Assembly: GCA_000697335.1 (NCBI GenBank)
Contig: JNEM01012925.1
Span: forward strand, 1 to 22,568
Direction of reading: 5' to 3'
DNA: 22,568 nucleotides
Origin: Conidiobolus incongruus B7586
Taxonomy: Eukaryota; Entomophthoromycota; Entomophthoromycetes; Entomophthorales; Conidiobolaceae
In this document: positions 1 through 11,436 of the stretch, one piece after another
Layout of the letters: the number at the start of each line of letters is the position of its first letter
Position numbering within the stretch: the first letter of the stretch is position 1
Program-made: the position numbers and the translations under genes
The notes under the pieces: model-generated
What the model was told of the DNA's origin: nothing
Database searches by the model: none
Seen by the model: the letters and a program-made list of their open reading frames with translations, nothing else

Positions 1-2095
1 TAATATAAAATAAATAACAATAATATTTTAATTATTCAATTTAATAATAACTAATAAATTAATTATAAGTTATTTAGTTTAATAAAAATTAATCAAAGGT
101 ATCAAATTATATAACAAACTCAAGAATTATTTTATATTAATATATGATTATAGAAATTAAAAAATTAGTTTTATTTTTTATACTTTTTCCCTTTTATTAA
201 AAGTACTGAATTTGTAAAACTTTTTTTTACCTTATAACCAAATATTATTTATATTTATATTAAAAAAACAAAATTATATAAATATGTTATTTTAAGGTTT
301 TTTATTAAACTCTATATATAATATAACTAAGAGTTAACAAATTAATTTTCTTAAATGTGGATATCAATGCCAAGGGTATTTTTATTGATAAATGTGATAT
401 ATTGAAGATAACATATGATTTAGCTAACCTAAAATACTCGTTATATATAAGGAAGAAAATTTTTGAAAATAAGGAAATCATTTAGCTTTTAATTAATATA
501 TTAATTTAATTGGCATTTATTTAAAGCTTTATTTTTACTGATTAAATGTGACTTTTAGTAATGCAAATTTTAATAATAATAACCATAATATTGAGACCAT
601 TGGAACTGTAAATAGTGGAGGTTTATAGCATATATTATATTCTTTAATGAAATTTTGTATAAAAAAATGAAATAAGATCATAATAAATCCCAATTGAAAT
701 AATTTTTTTACTTTATTATTTATTTTAAGGTTTAGATATAATTTTATAACTAAATTTTGATTTAGCATAATTAATCATTAAATATAAGTTTAAAATTAAA
801 TATTCTTATTATATAACTATGAAGAACAAATATAATAATAAAAATTGGAAATTAAACAGAGCAAAGTATTATTAACTACTAATTAGAATTCAATTTATTA
901 CTATATATGTTTTATATATTGCCATGAATAAGAAGGGTAAAAGGGAGAAAAATTATAGGATAAATCGAGTCACTTATTCCTGAAATTTCCTGTTTAGATT
1001 TAGTATTTTTCAGAATACACTATAATATTTAATCATTAAATGAAATTTAATAATTTATATAAGTTAACTAAATATTCTCAAATATTATAAAAATAATAAA
1101 GCTATTTTAAATATGATTGATATTTATCTAATAATAAAAATAATATATTAAATGTTTTATTGTTTGCAATTAAATATTTTTGTAAGATGATATTCAAGTA
1201 TCAATCCTGAAAGTGATAATTTATCGAGGCTTTGCTAAGTGTTAATAGGTGTCCTCAGAACTAGTGAAAATTTTGGGAACGGTTTACTAATATATTGTTT
1301 CGATAGATTAAAAATGAGTCTTACTAACTTCAATATTTCTGAACCAACGTAGTATTTTTCCAATAACTTGAGATTTATAAATATATCGAAAGTACTTAAA
1401 ATTGTACAATAGGAAACTGAAAATTCTTAGTATGACGAAATTAACATTTTTTAAATTAAATTTTTGATCAATACTTAATGTTAATAGTTAGATAAAAATT
1501 CATTTTACTTTCAAAAATATCGCAAATATAATCATTTATAATGTATAGTTAACCTTACAAAAAAGGCATTACTATTGTATCATATTTTTAGCATTTCAAT
1601 CTTTTGATTATTTCTAAAACTTGCATAAAAAATTGGAATGGATAATTAAATCAGAACATTTTCACGAGACCAATATTACAACTTGATTTTGAAAAAAATC
1701 ATTCAAATTATGAGAAATTTTTAATACAAATTCCCTCAAAATTTTTAGATATTTACCACATTTTTAATAATGGTTAACTTAATTTTATTTGATTGGTTGG
1801 TAAGGAGAAATATTGGATCTTTTATTTGATTGAAACAATTATTCCAAATCCTTTTTATTAGTCATTGTTTGTATTGAGTTGGATTATTGAAGAGATTATT
1901 ATATTAACCATGTTATTATTAATTGAATTCAAAGATATAACTTCTCATAATAGAAATCAGCAACTAAAAAAAAGAATAATAACCAAATTAATATCTATAT
2001 TTTAATACCACTTAGACATAAATAATTATATCAATTGTTTAATCAAGTTTCAATTTCAAAACTATAGAAATTTCAGCATTTGTTATTTAAATAAA

Positions 2096-2139
2096 ACGAC
2101 TAAAGTCCCCTTAGTAAAAATTTCAACGTTTTTAGTCGT
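2096..2139. repeat. Short inverted repeat upstream of chitin synthase copy 1
   Basis: ACGACTAAA at 2096-2104 is the exact reverse complement of TTTAGTCGT at 2131-2139, leaving a 26-nt loop. It lies about 320 bp upstream of the start codon at 2463. The arms are relatively G+C-rich for this spacer. It could be a pair of binding sites for a dimeric regulator, a hairpin, or chance. I found no matching arm upstream of the second chitin synthase gene. Confidence 0.3.
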
Positions 2140-2301
2140 CATTAGTATCATGACATCACATAATACTACGAAAAAAGATAAATTAAATTTTATCTAACAC
2201 TAAATTTTCACACCCTTAATCGTTTGACTCAATAATATAAAATAAATTTTTATTAATCAAAAGCTGCTTAAAAGTAGTATATATCCTATAATATTATATC
2301 A

Positions 2302-2354
2302 CTTTTATAAAAATCATTATTCCTTGTAAATAGTTAATTAATTAATTTTTTTTT
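2302..2354 (+). promoter_or_regulatory. Possible core promoter of chitin synthase copy 1
   Basis: A TATA-like stretch (TTTTATAAAA) lies near 2303-2312, and an uninterrupted run of nine T residues followed by GA ends at 2354, about 109 bp before the ATG at 2463. The second chitin synthase gene has a similar order: a TATATA stretch near 19114-19128, then T9 followed by GGA on its coding strand, about 123 bp before its ATG. The shared order is suggestive, but TA-rich and T-run motifs are common in DNA of this composition. Confidence 0.2.
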
Positions 2355-2462
2355 GAAATATTTACGTAAGTATACTATTCAATTAAAAATAAATAGTTGG
2401 AAATATTGAATATTTTCAATTCATTATTCATTCTTATTGAAAGTTAATTCTATAGTTAAAAA

Positions 2463-5400
2463 ATGAGTCACCAAGACCAAGGCGACTTAACACTGTTGCA
2501 TCAGCTTGACGAACAGTCAGTCACTGACTACTTGGTCGATAGACTAAATAACTCCCAACCTTTCACCAATTTGGGCGCGAATGGTTTAGTCATTTTAAAT
2601 CCTAATCAAGATTCCGGTTTATTCAGTTCTGAAATTAGTTATTATTATATTGAGAATGGCTATAAATCACTCCAATCCCCTCATACTCAACTTCAACCTC
2701 ATATTTATGATATCGCTACAAAAGCTTATTTTCATATGAGGAGGTTAGGTACCGACCAAAGTATTGTTTTTTGGTAATTAATTCATATAATTTAATATAT
2801 TAAATTATATTCTTTATCAAACATTCAGTATTTAACCCTATCCTTGAAATTAGTGGACCTTCCGACTCTGGAAAATCTTATTCATATCGCGAATGTTTAA
2901 ATCAGCTATGCAAATTAGCTTTAAATCCCAAAAAATCTCCAAAGGTTCCAGATCAACTTCTCCATCTTTTGAATGTTGTAGAATCCTTCAGTCAGTGTAG
3001 CGCTTCCAATAACTCGAACGCATCCCGCTCGGGACTTTACCAAGAGCTACAATTCACCAACCGCGGTAGAATTGCTGGTATCAAAACGATTTCCTATTAC
3101 TTTGAAAAATCCCGCTTGACTTGCGTGCCACCTCAAGAAGGCAACTTTGATATTTTTTATCAGTTAATTAAGAATGCTACTTTTGAAGAAAGATCTACTT
3201 ATTATTTAGACGATAGTTTCGCTTATTTACCTAGTTCGATATCTCCTTATCAGAGCTCTAAAAAATATAATATTCAAGAATCTTTGAAAGCTATTAACTT
3301 CAAGTCAAAGGCTAGAGCTAAAATTAACCAATTGTTAGCTACAATTTTGCATTTAGGTAATTTGGAATTTGAATGTACCGGCGACAATCAAGAAGTATAT
3401 GTTAAAAACCACGATACACTCGAGTTAATTGCTGGTTGGTTAGGCGTTGGTTCAACTGATCTTGTCAATATCTTTTCATCAAAGACTCAACTGGTTGGTA
3501 AAGAATTTTGCACTGTTTTAATGGATACTACTGGTGCTTCTCAACAAAGAGATCACTTTGCCGTTACCCTCTATTCATTGTTATTCACTTGGATTGTTGA
3601 AGCTATTAACAGCAGATTCTGTGATGATGATGGAACAGCCAATTATATTGTTTTACTGGATCAAATTTCTTTTGAACCTCATAAAATTAACGCTCTTGAC
3701 CAATTCTGCCGCAATTTCACTAATGAAAGAATTCGTCATTTTACTTTGAATTATTTATTATCTAATGATGCCAGCTTTAGAATGGAGTTAATTAATGATG
3801 GATTACAATTGCCTAATCACTTGATCACTACCTTCCCCTCAGCTGCTCCCCTTCTCGTTGGCCAAGATGGCGAATCCGGAATGGTAGAAGCTATCGATCG
3901 TCATTGCCACAAGAGCGCCAACCGCCGTGGTGAAGAACAATTACTCAACTCTTTGAACAAGAACTTTAGCAATGTATCCGAATATCTCCAAACCAATCCA
4001 GCTTCCCACTCATTCACTATTGCTCATTATGACTCTAATATTGAGTATCATCTTTACCAATTCATTGACAATAACATGGATACTATCAATGCTGAATTTG
4101 TCAAATTGTTCCAAGCTGATTCCGAAGGTTACACTCACTGCTCTAATCCTTTCCTAGTTGAGTTGTTCCAAAGTGAAGCTGTTATGACTCAACACCATCC
4201 AAGTAATCCTGATGCTATTGTTGCTGCCCAATCACCCTCAGCTCCTATGAGAAAGCCTAGTAGAAAGCATGTTCAGCGTCCTGCTCCAAAAGAAGAACCA
4301 GAAACCAGTATGCCCACCAGACTCGCCCAAATTAACAGCACTTTGAACGATTTATTTGCCACTATTGAAGCTACTCGTGTTTGGCCCATTTTCCATATTA
4401 ATCCATTCGGTAATTACAAGAGTCGCACACTGGACCGCAACTTCATCGTTTCCCAAGTTCAATCCTGGTGCCTCTCAAGCTTAGCTGCCAACATGGCTTT
4501 GGATCTCAGCATCACATTCACATTCGAGGAATTCCTCGCTCGTTTTGAATCCGTGACAAACTCAATAGGCATCGATGCCTCTCGCGATCCTAAGTCTCAA
4601 ATCGATGCCTTTGCTACTATCAGTGGCTTCGTTGCTGGATCTGACTACGTCCTTGGTAACAGCAAGATATTTCTCAGCTTCTCAAAGTGGAAGAATCTTG
4701 AAGACTGCCTTCGCTCTGCAATTCGCGAAGAGAAGAGCCCTGCCATTGACCAAAGCTACATCGGATTCCCCAGACACGACGATAACGACTCGATCTTCTC
4801 GGGATACGAAAGTGGCCACAATCGAAGCCAATTCCCTGATCAAATGTCCCAGTTCTATGACCAAGAGTTAGGCCAACGTAACTTGAAGAACTGTGGAGGC
4901 TACGGTAATTATGGCGAAGGTAATGACGATGACAATGAATCTTTGGTACTCAGTGAGAAGCAAGTTCCTCTTCAGCCCCCTGCACAAGTTTTCGACCCTT
5001 CTAGAGATGTTGAACTTGCTGATATGTCACCTCCTTCGCAAAATAGATCTCTTCCCTCCAAAAAAGATAAAAAAGTTGAAACTAAACCTTTAACTTTTGC
5101 TAGAAAGTCTTGGGTACGCTTGACTTTGTATTTAACTTGGTGGATCCCTAGCTGCTGCTTGTCTCGGTGCGGTAAGATGACTCGTCCCGACGTTCAAATG
5201 GCATGGCGTGAAAAAGTTGCGATATGTACCCTCATCTTCTTTACCTGGGTAATTATTCTCTTCATGAATATTGGTCTCGGCTTGTTTTTCTGTCCACCTG
5301 ATCCTGCATTCAAGTTCAACGAAATGAGCGGTGCTCAAGGTGAAAGTGCGATGGCATACATGCGTGGTCACGCTTACGACTTAGTCAAACTCGCTAAAGC

Positions 5401-8155
5401 CCGCCACGGTAAAGGAAAAATTCCAGATGGTGTAGGTACTGACAAGATGGAACCATTCGAAGGTAAAGATATCACTACTTTATTTCCCATTTCGTTGCAA
5501 ACATATTGCGCTGGCTTGGATATTCCTGATCGCTCGGTTCTCAATTACGGGGTGAAACCCGAATATGATGATCTCTTCAACCTTGCTAAGAAATATCCTG
5601 AGGCTGTTCATAATACCGATCCATTTTCCGGCCCAATTATCTCCAAAGATCCTTTATGGTTCGCTAATACAGCCATCCCTTATTTAAAACTATTTCGCAC
5701 TGGTCACATCGTCTATCCCCGTGCAATTCTCAACCTTTACAGAGAACACCAGGTCAGTTGGGGAGTTATCGATGGTAATGTATACGACTTAGCCGTCTAC
5801 GTCAATATGACAGAATCCCAAGGTCCCAAGCCAAATTGGATGCCCAATGAAGTCATTGACATCTTTAAGTATAACTCCCGCAATGAAGTGAAGAACGCCG
5901 ATGTTACCAAATATTGGAATGAACTCAAGTTAGAAACTCCCGAATTGAAACAAAGCGTCAAGGCTTGCTTGGATAACGTATTTTACGTCGGTAAAATTGA
6001 CAAGAGCGAAACTTTGGATTGTCGTGTCACCGACATTTTATTATTGGTATTTTCTGGTATTGCTCTTTCCGTCGCCGCTGTCAAGTTCTTGGCTGCTTTG
6101 CAGCTTTCGGGTAAGAGAGATCCCCAAGATTATGATAAGTTTGTTATTTTACAAGTTCCTTGCTATACCGAGGGCGAGGAAAGCATTCGTAGAACTTTGG
6201 AATCGTTAGCTCTGCTGAAGTATAGTGACAAACATAAACTTATTTTTGTGATTGCTGACGGTATGATCATTGGTAGTGGTAATGACTTGCCAACTCCAAA
6301 AATTGTGTTGAATGTCTTGGGTGTCGATCCTAAGCTTGAACCTGAATCTTTTGCTTTCAAGAGCTTGGGTGAAGGCTCCAAACAATTGAACTATGGTAAA
6401 GTTTACTCTGGTCTGTATGAAATCGAAGGTCACTCTGTACCCTACATTGTCGTTGTCAAGGTTGGATCTCCTAAGGAAGTTAGCAGACCTGGTAACAGAG
6501 GTAAACGTGATTCTCAAATTATCCTCATGCAATACTTGAACCGTGTCCACTTCGACTCTCCAATGACTCCTTTGGAGCTTGAAATGTACCACCAAATGAA
6601 GAATGTGATTGGCGTTGATCCCAAGTTCTATGAATTCATTTTAATGGTTGATGCCGATACGGAAGTCTTACCCGATTCATTGAACAGATTAATTGCTGTT
6701 ATGGTTAGAGATTCTTCAGTAATGGGTCTTTGTGGTGAAACTACGCTGGTTAATGAAAATCAATCGATTACGACTATGATGCAAGTGTACGAATACTACA
6801 TCTCTCACCATTTGGCTAAGGCTTTCGAATCCTTGTTTGGATCGGTCACTTGTTTACCTGGTTGTTTCTCTATGTATCGTGTTAGAACTGTTCGTAATGC
6901 TCCATTAATTATTTCTAACAAGATTTTGGAACTTTACTCTGAGAATGAAGTGGATACTTTGCACAAGAAGAATTTATTGTCTTTAGGTGAGGATCGTTAT
7001 TTAACAACTCTTATGTTGCAACAGTTCCCCAATTACAAGATGAAGTTCACTCCCGATGCCACCTGTCGCACAGTAGTACCCGAAAGATTTGACATTCTCT
7101 TATCACAACGTAGAAGATGGATTAACTCAACCATCCACAATCTCTTCGAGTTGTTATGGCTTAAGGATATGTGTGGTTTCTGTTGCTTCAGTATGCGTTT
7201 CGTCGTCTTGTTAGATCTTGTTGGTACCATCATCTTACCAGCTTCCGTCATCTATTTAATTTATATTATTGTCGCATGGGCTACCGAATTCCAAAAGATT
7301 AATCCTTACTCCATTTTGGTTATGGCTTCGATTTATATTTTACAAGCTCTCCTCTTCATCATCAAACAGAAATGGGAACATATTGGTTGGATGGTTTTCT
7401 ATATATTGGCAATTCCCTTGTACAATTTCTACATTCCCATTTATTCCTACTGGCATTTTGACGACTTCAGTTGGGGTAATACTCGTGTGGTGGTTGGTGA
7501 CGGTAAGAAACAAATTATTACCGAAGATGATGTACCTTTCGATCCTGAGAGTGTTCCATTGATGACTTGGAGTGAGCATGAACAACGTCAATGGGAAAAG
7601 GCTAGTCAGGCTAGTCGCAGCTATTCTGCATTTGGTTATAATCCCGCATTCAATAGTTCTAGTGGCTTTTTATATCCTACCTCAGGCACTGGCGCCAATA
7701 GTCCTTCAAGAGCCGGAACTCCTTCCCTATATGGCTCGCGTACCAACTTACTCATGCCTGAACCCGACCGTCCTGTCACTCCCCAATTCATGGCCCCCGG
7801 AATCCGCGCCTCCACTTACAGTCAAGCTTACTCAATCAATGAATCCAGTCGCATGATATCAGGACCTGGGTACCTTCCCAATCTCAGCCAACAGCTCCTA
7901 GGATCTGCTGGCATGCCCCAAGCACGCCAAATGCACCCAAGTTCACCCACCACACCCACCACACCCACCACGTTCGACGTCCCTGACGAGACATTAGCCA
8001 ATGAAATTCGATTCATTTTAAGTACAAATGACTTGAGTACCATCACGAAAAAGCAAGTCAGAGCCAAATTACAAGAATCTTTCCAAATGGACTTAACCCA
8101 TAAGAAAAATTTTATCAATGCCACCATTGATTCCATTTTGAATAATCAGCAATAA
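2463..8155 (+). CDS. Chitin synthase copy 1, class V/VII type with myosin-like head
   Basis: Two exons, 2463-2773 and 2854-8155, give about 1870 residues. The start is the first ATG (A at -3). The enzyme should add GlcNAc from UDP-GlcNAc to chitin (GT2 family) at the plasma membrane or in tip vesicles. A degenerate myosin-motor-like head spans about residues 20-725: P-loop GPSDSGKS at 105-112, switch I-like NASRSGLY near 159-166, switch II-like DQISFE at 373-378 with Ser where myosin has Gly. After a Ser/Asp-rich linker come hydrophobic segments near 857-873 and 892-919, a cytochrome-b5-like domain from about 1073 (WGVIDGNVYDL, no HPGG haem motif), and another membrane segment near 1165-1187. 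Catalytic motifs: DADTE from 1370, LPGCFSMYR, EDR 1483-1485, QRRRW 1522-1526. Three membrane segments follow (about 1553-1637), then DDFSWGNTR from 1640, a Ser/Pro-rich tail and a DEK_C domain from about 1811 to the end. Length and domain order suit the family. All core motifs are intact. Confidence 0.93.
2774..2853 (+). other. Intron of chitin synthase copy 1
   Basis: The 80-nt intron runs from GTAATT at 2774 to TAG at 2851-2853. It splits a Cys codon (TG|T, phase 2) directly before the P-loop, and the joined frame reads ...SIVFC then GPSDSGKS. The second gene has an intron at the same codon and phase, which fixes the choice of acceptor. An earlier CAG at 2826-2828 would bring in an immediate stop. 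A TTTAAC stretch near 2831 could serve as branch point. If unspliced, translation stops at once (TGG TAA), giving a 104-residue head fragment. Confidence 0.85.
6111..7059 (+). repeat. Near-identical inverted repeat A, left arm
   Basis: This part of copy 1 matches the reverse complement of 14403-15351 in copy 2 with 2 mismatches in 949 bp (6454 T/C and 6577 G/A, both silent) and no indels. It encodes residues 1191-1506 of copy 1, covering the nucleotide-sugar binding region, DADTE, LPGCFSMYR and EDR motifs. Divergence resumes abruptly at both ends: silent and replacement differences are frequent in the 80 bp before 6111, and there are 16 in the 49 bp after 7059. The pattern fits recent gene conversion. 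Confidence 0.9.
7109..7297 (+). repeat. Near-identical inverted repeat B, left arm
   Basis: This 189-bp stretch matches the reverse complement of 14165-14353 with a single silent mismatch at 7201 (TTC/TTT). It encodes residues 1523-1585, from the RRRW of the catalytic QRRRW motif through the first C-terminal membrane segment. It is separated from tract A by 49 bp with 16 differences and from tract C by 123 bp with 24 differences. Confidence 0.85.
7421..7519 (+). repeat. Identical inverted repeat C, left arm
   Basis: This 99-bp stretch is identical to the reverse complement of 13943-14041. It encodes about residues 1627-1659, including the conserved DDFSWGNTR motif after the last membrane segment. 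Sequence beyond 7519 diverges at once in both codons and silent positions. Confidence 0.8.
7944..7970 (+). repeat. Thr-Pro minisatellite in the tail of copy 1
   Basis: Three perfect tandem copies of the 9-bp unit CACCCACCA lie in frame and encode the Thr/Pro-rich stretch PTTPTTPTT in the linker just before the DEK_C domain. The corresponding tail of the other chitin synthase lacks it. Such coding repeats can vary in number between strains. Confidence 0.8.
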
Positions 8156-8222
8156 CCATATTATCTACGTTATATATATACCTATTACAATATCTTTTCA
8201 TGTAAATTTTCGAAGAAAAATT

Positions 8223-8228
8223 AATAAA
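8223..8228 (+). terminator. Poly(A) signal of chitin synthase copy 1
   Basis: An AATAAA hexamer lies 68 nt after the stop codon ending at 8155, downstream of a TATATATATA stretch near 8170 that resembles a fungal 3'-end efficiency element. This is the first good signal after the gene. Confidence 0.55.
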
Positions 8229-11200
8229 GAATAATTTTTAATATTTTAAATGCTTTTTTTCTTAGAATAAAATTAATATCAGATGAAAAATATATGCATG
8301 TCAAGAGTAATATAATTGTATTTTACAAAAAATATTATTATGATTATTAATATGAAAATCAATAAGTTGCATTTTAATGCAATGAAATATTGAGATATTT
8401 GATTAATTGTAAGATTTTCCTAAACACATCCTATTTTTTAAATTCTTTCTAATCAAATGTAATCATTCAATTTGATTAAATATAATTCTATTTTATAGCT
8501 AAAATAAATTGAACATAAATATATCAATCGAATTGATTATTATCCATAACCTTTTAATTAACTCGTAATAAATTTAGATGATATCAGGATATGTAATAAA
8601 TATTAAATATTAAATATTAAATGATAACCGAAATTAAAACAGGATTTAAGATTAATATAATCGTCATTGGTAGAATACAACAATATATAAACATTATGCT
8701 GAGTTATTGTATAAAATTATGATGTTAATAGGTTGTTAATATTAATGAATATATCATCAATATATAGTTTACCTGATTTTAATTTTTCTATATTTAATAA
8801 AAAATTATTATAATTTAATATTTTGTGTAAATTGTATAAATTTTAGAATTTGATAATTTTTTAAAAAAATTTGATGATAGTAATGTTCTGGTTGTATTTG
8901 TTTTAAAATTCTAATAATTCTTTTGGCATATAATAAATTTTTAAAATAATTAAATATTGAAAATCATATTTTAATAAAAATTTATTACGATAAGAGATAA
9001 AATGCTTAAATTGTTAAGTTTTCAGAATGTATTAAATAGTGTAAGGTAAGTTAGATTTCAAATTCATATCAGCATAATTAAGAATTAAAATTTCAAATAA
9101 CAATTTAATTTCAAAATCAATCTTTAATTTTTAAAGCTCAAAACTTGTATCCTCAAAGTTAAATTTCCACTATTTCAAAAGATCACTCTTAAAAAATATC
9201 ACTAACAGATAAATTAATACAATATTCTTCTGTATTACCTAATCAATTAATGTAATTTATCAATGCTGTAAATTGAACCTTAAAAAGTATTGATTGTTTC
9301 TTGTGAATATATATAGTATTCATTATTTTAAATTTATTCAAAAGGATGTATAGAGAATACAATTTGTATGGCTATTCGTTATGATTACATGGCGTTTAAA
9401 AAGATACTCAATTTCATGATTCATACCAAACTTTTGAAACTAAATATAAACTTTGGAATAAACAGATGAACCATATTGATATATTAAAAAAAGAAATGAT
9501 AAATAGCTCTTATTCAATATATATCAAAATATATTCATTAATCATTAAAATAATATTAATGCTGAAAATTTGATAAAAATTCATTTTATTACAATACTAA
9601 TATTTATAGTTATATATATACATCACAATTTTAGAATATTAAATTTTTAATATTGGGAATTTTACTCATAATCATTTATTTATCAACTTATATGTTGATA
9701 TGGTGCTATCAAAATAAGATATCATTCTTCATTACTTGAGTTAATTGAATATTTTTTATGAAATCAAGTCATATCAGTATTAATATTTCACTAATAAACG
9801 AACCAATTTTCTGGTCTATAATTATGGATCAAAAAATTCGGAATTTTATCTTTTAAAATAGTATCTATACATAGTCAGAGGAGAAAATATCAATGGATTC
9901 ATTTAAATGAGATTGTTACTAACAATGGTGTCACAAATGATTTTATAAATCTATATTATGAATAATACAATAAATGCATAATATCGTTAATTGAATATTC
10001 TAAATCTTTAGTAAACTATATATTAAATAGCACCAAAAGTCCTTTCTAATGCATTTTGATAATCAAAATTATAATCGCGATTATTTTGCAACGTTATTGA
10101 AAATTAAAATCATTTATTATCCATGTATTAGGAATCTAAACTATATTGGGCTTCATATTCAACTCTTTTTTAATAGTTTAATTATTATCCTTAAAATAGC
10201 GAATTATATACTCACACTTAGAAAGGCACTTTCAGCGTTGAAAAACTAAAGCAATAACTGGAAAATACAAACGATACACCTCATATCAGAAAAATAATAA
10301 TAATATCATGTCATTATATAGTTGATGGTTTTGTAATTTAATTTTTTGATTGTTTATTTCAATAATATAAATTTGAATAAAATTGAATTAGTTGAAATAT
10401 TAATTTATAATCAATTGATATATTGTATTATACTATATATTTATTAACCAAATGAACATAAAGTAGCAAATAAAAATATAATTAGTTTCGATATTGAAAT
10501 ATAATTAAATAACCAACGTAATCAAGATTAAATTCCTTTTAATCATATTATTGATCTCTGGATTATTCGCTATCAAATAGGTAAACCAAATAATCAAATT
10601 GAGAAACTGTTAATCTAATCAAAGGTTATTAGTATTGTAGAAAAGTGTATTGATTTAAAAATATCCATAACTAGTTATATTTTTAACTATTTTTATTAAA
10701 ATTAAAATTAAAATTAGAATTTTATTCCAAGATATTTTATATACAAAGAATATATTTGCAAAATATTAATATATTCAGTTTTTTTTAAAAAAATTATTTA
10801 ATTCAATAACTAGTGATTTTTCATATTAAGAATTTTTTATTGTTTATTAATTGAATTGAGTGTCAAAATAACAATTGTTGAGTTATAATTTTTGATTGGA
10901 TAAGTTCATTTTGTCCAAATTGGTGATTATGCAAAATAAAAGATGCTCAAATTATTTTGATTAAATAGTTAGGAGTGAAATGTGATAACAGATATGATAA
11001 TAACTATATATATCATTATATAAATTAATTAAATAGCACTTTATAATATTATATATTAAAATTGATTTTAGACATCAGTATTTATCATTATTTCTACAAA
11101 TATTATTTCAAAACTCAACGTACCCTGAGTATGAATACAGATTAAATGATTTTACAGCTAATATAACTGTTTTTTTAACTTTGTTTAATTAAATTAACTT

Positions 11201-11364
11201 ATTCAAGTTTAGTATGATGCATTAAAATAACCTTAAGTAGTCCATATTATTGGATAAAGTTGTGTATCAAAGGTAAATATATTAAATTTGACTTGCTAAA
11301 TCGGAAAAAGATCTACAAGGAGGTTAGATTGAGTTCCAGGAGTAGGAAAATTGATTAATTCCAT

Positions 11365-11380
11365 TATATATATATATAAA
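11365..11380 (+). promoter_or_regulatory. TATA box of the aldehyde dehydrogenase gene
   Basis: A run of alternating TA ending in TATAAA lies about 57 bp upstream of the ATG at 11437. A more G+C-rich patch (about 11300-11345, including GGAGGTTAG and GTTCCAGGAG) lies just before it and could hold activator sites. The position suits a core promoter, but alternating TA runs also occur elsewhere in these spacers. Confidence 0.4.
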
Positions 11381-11412
11381 CCCTTAATTCATCAAAATTT
11401 CAATCTATTTTA

Positions 11413-11433
11413 TAATAATAATAATAATAATAA
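11413..11433 (+). repeat. (TAA)7 microsatellite in the 5' leader
   Basis: Seven perfect TAA units end 3 bp before the ATG of the aldehyde dehydrogenase gene. One of them gives an in-frame stop just upstream, which fixes 11437 as the earliest possible start in this exon. Unit number could vary between strains and change the leader next to the start codon. Confidence 0.85.
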
Positions 11434-11436
11434 AAT

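Larger units (their letters stand above)
1..2462. other. AT-rich gene-free 5' flank
   Basis: No coding region can be supported here. The short open frame at 535-768 on the minus strand has a low-complexity Ile/Leu/Phe/Lys/Asn-rich translation typical of AT-rich noise. G+C falls below 10% in places (for example 1081-1140). There is a relative G+C rise at about 1201-1440 and a 9-bp inverted repeat at 2096-2139, both listed separately. The last 150 bp or so should hold the promoter and 5' leader of the chitin synthase gene that starts at 2463. I see no tRNA, rRNA or transposon signature. Confidence 0.7.
8156..11436. other. AT-rich spacer between chitin synthase copy 1 and the dehydrogenase
   Basis: No supportable gene lies in this 3.3 kb. 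The open frame at 10049-10249 on + is a 66-residue Ile/Leu/Asn/Tyr-rich translation with no recognisable motif, and I regard it as chance. A short ATTAAAT tandem repeat lies near 8600-8622, and a slightly G+C-richer patch lies near 10200-10280. The last 200 bp (about 11230-11436) is less AT-rich and probably carries the dehydrogenase promoter. I see no homology with the 3' flank of the second chitin synthase, so the inverted duplication is confined to the coding regions. Confidence 0.65.

Noticed and set aside
535-768. 77-residue minus-strand open frame in the left flank
   Set aside because: Low-complexity composition expected by chance in AT-rich DNA. It has no motif and no supporting context.
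2826-2828. CAG as splice acceptor of the copy 1 intron
   Set aside because: Joining exon 1 to 2829 gives TGT ATT TAA, an immediate stop. The TAG at 2851-2853 keeps the frame and matches the intron position in copy 2.
5759-5930. Functional haem-binding cytochrome b5 domain
   Set aside because: The fold-like WGVIDGNVYDL start is present in both synthases, but no HPGG-type haem ligand motif is visible. I describe it only as cytochrome-b5-like.
6206-6595. Long antisense frame inside the copy 1 catalytic core, matched by 14867-15256 inside copy 2
   Set aside because: They resemble each other only because the underlying DNA is nearly identical. They lie antisense to clear chitin synthase motifs and resemble no known protein.
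1491-9587. Shared 17-base string GATAAAAATTCATTTTA near 1492 and 9571
   Set aside because: A rough estimate for this base composition predicts a few such matches by chance in a window of this size.
10049-10249. 66-residue plus-strand open frame in the central spacer
   Set aside because: Ile/Leu/Asn/Tyr-rich chance translation without recognisable motif.
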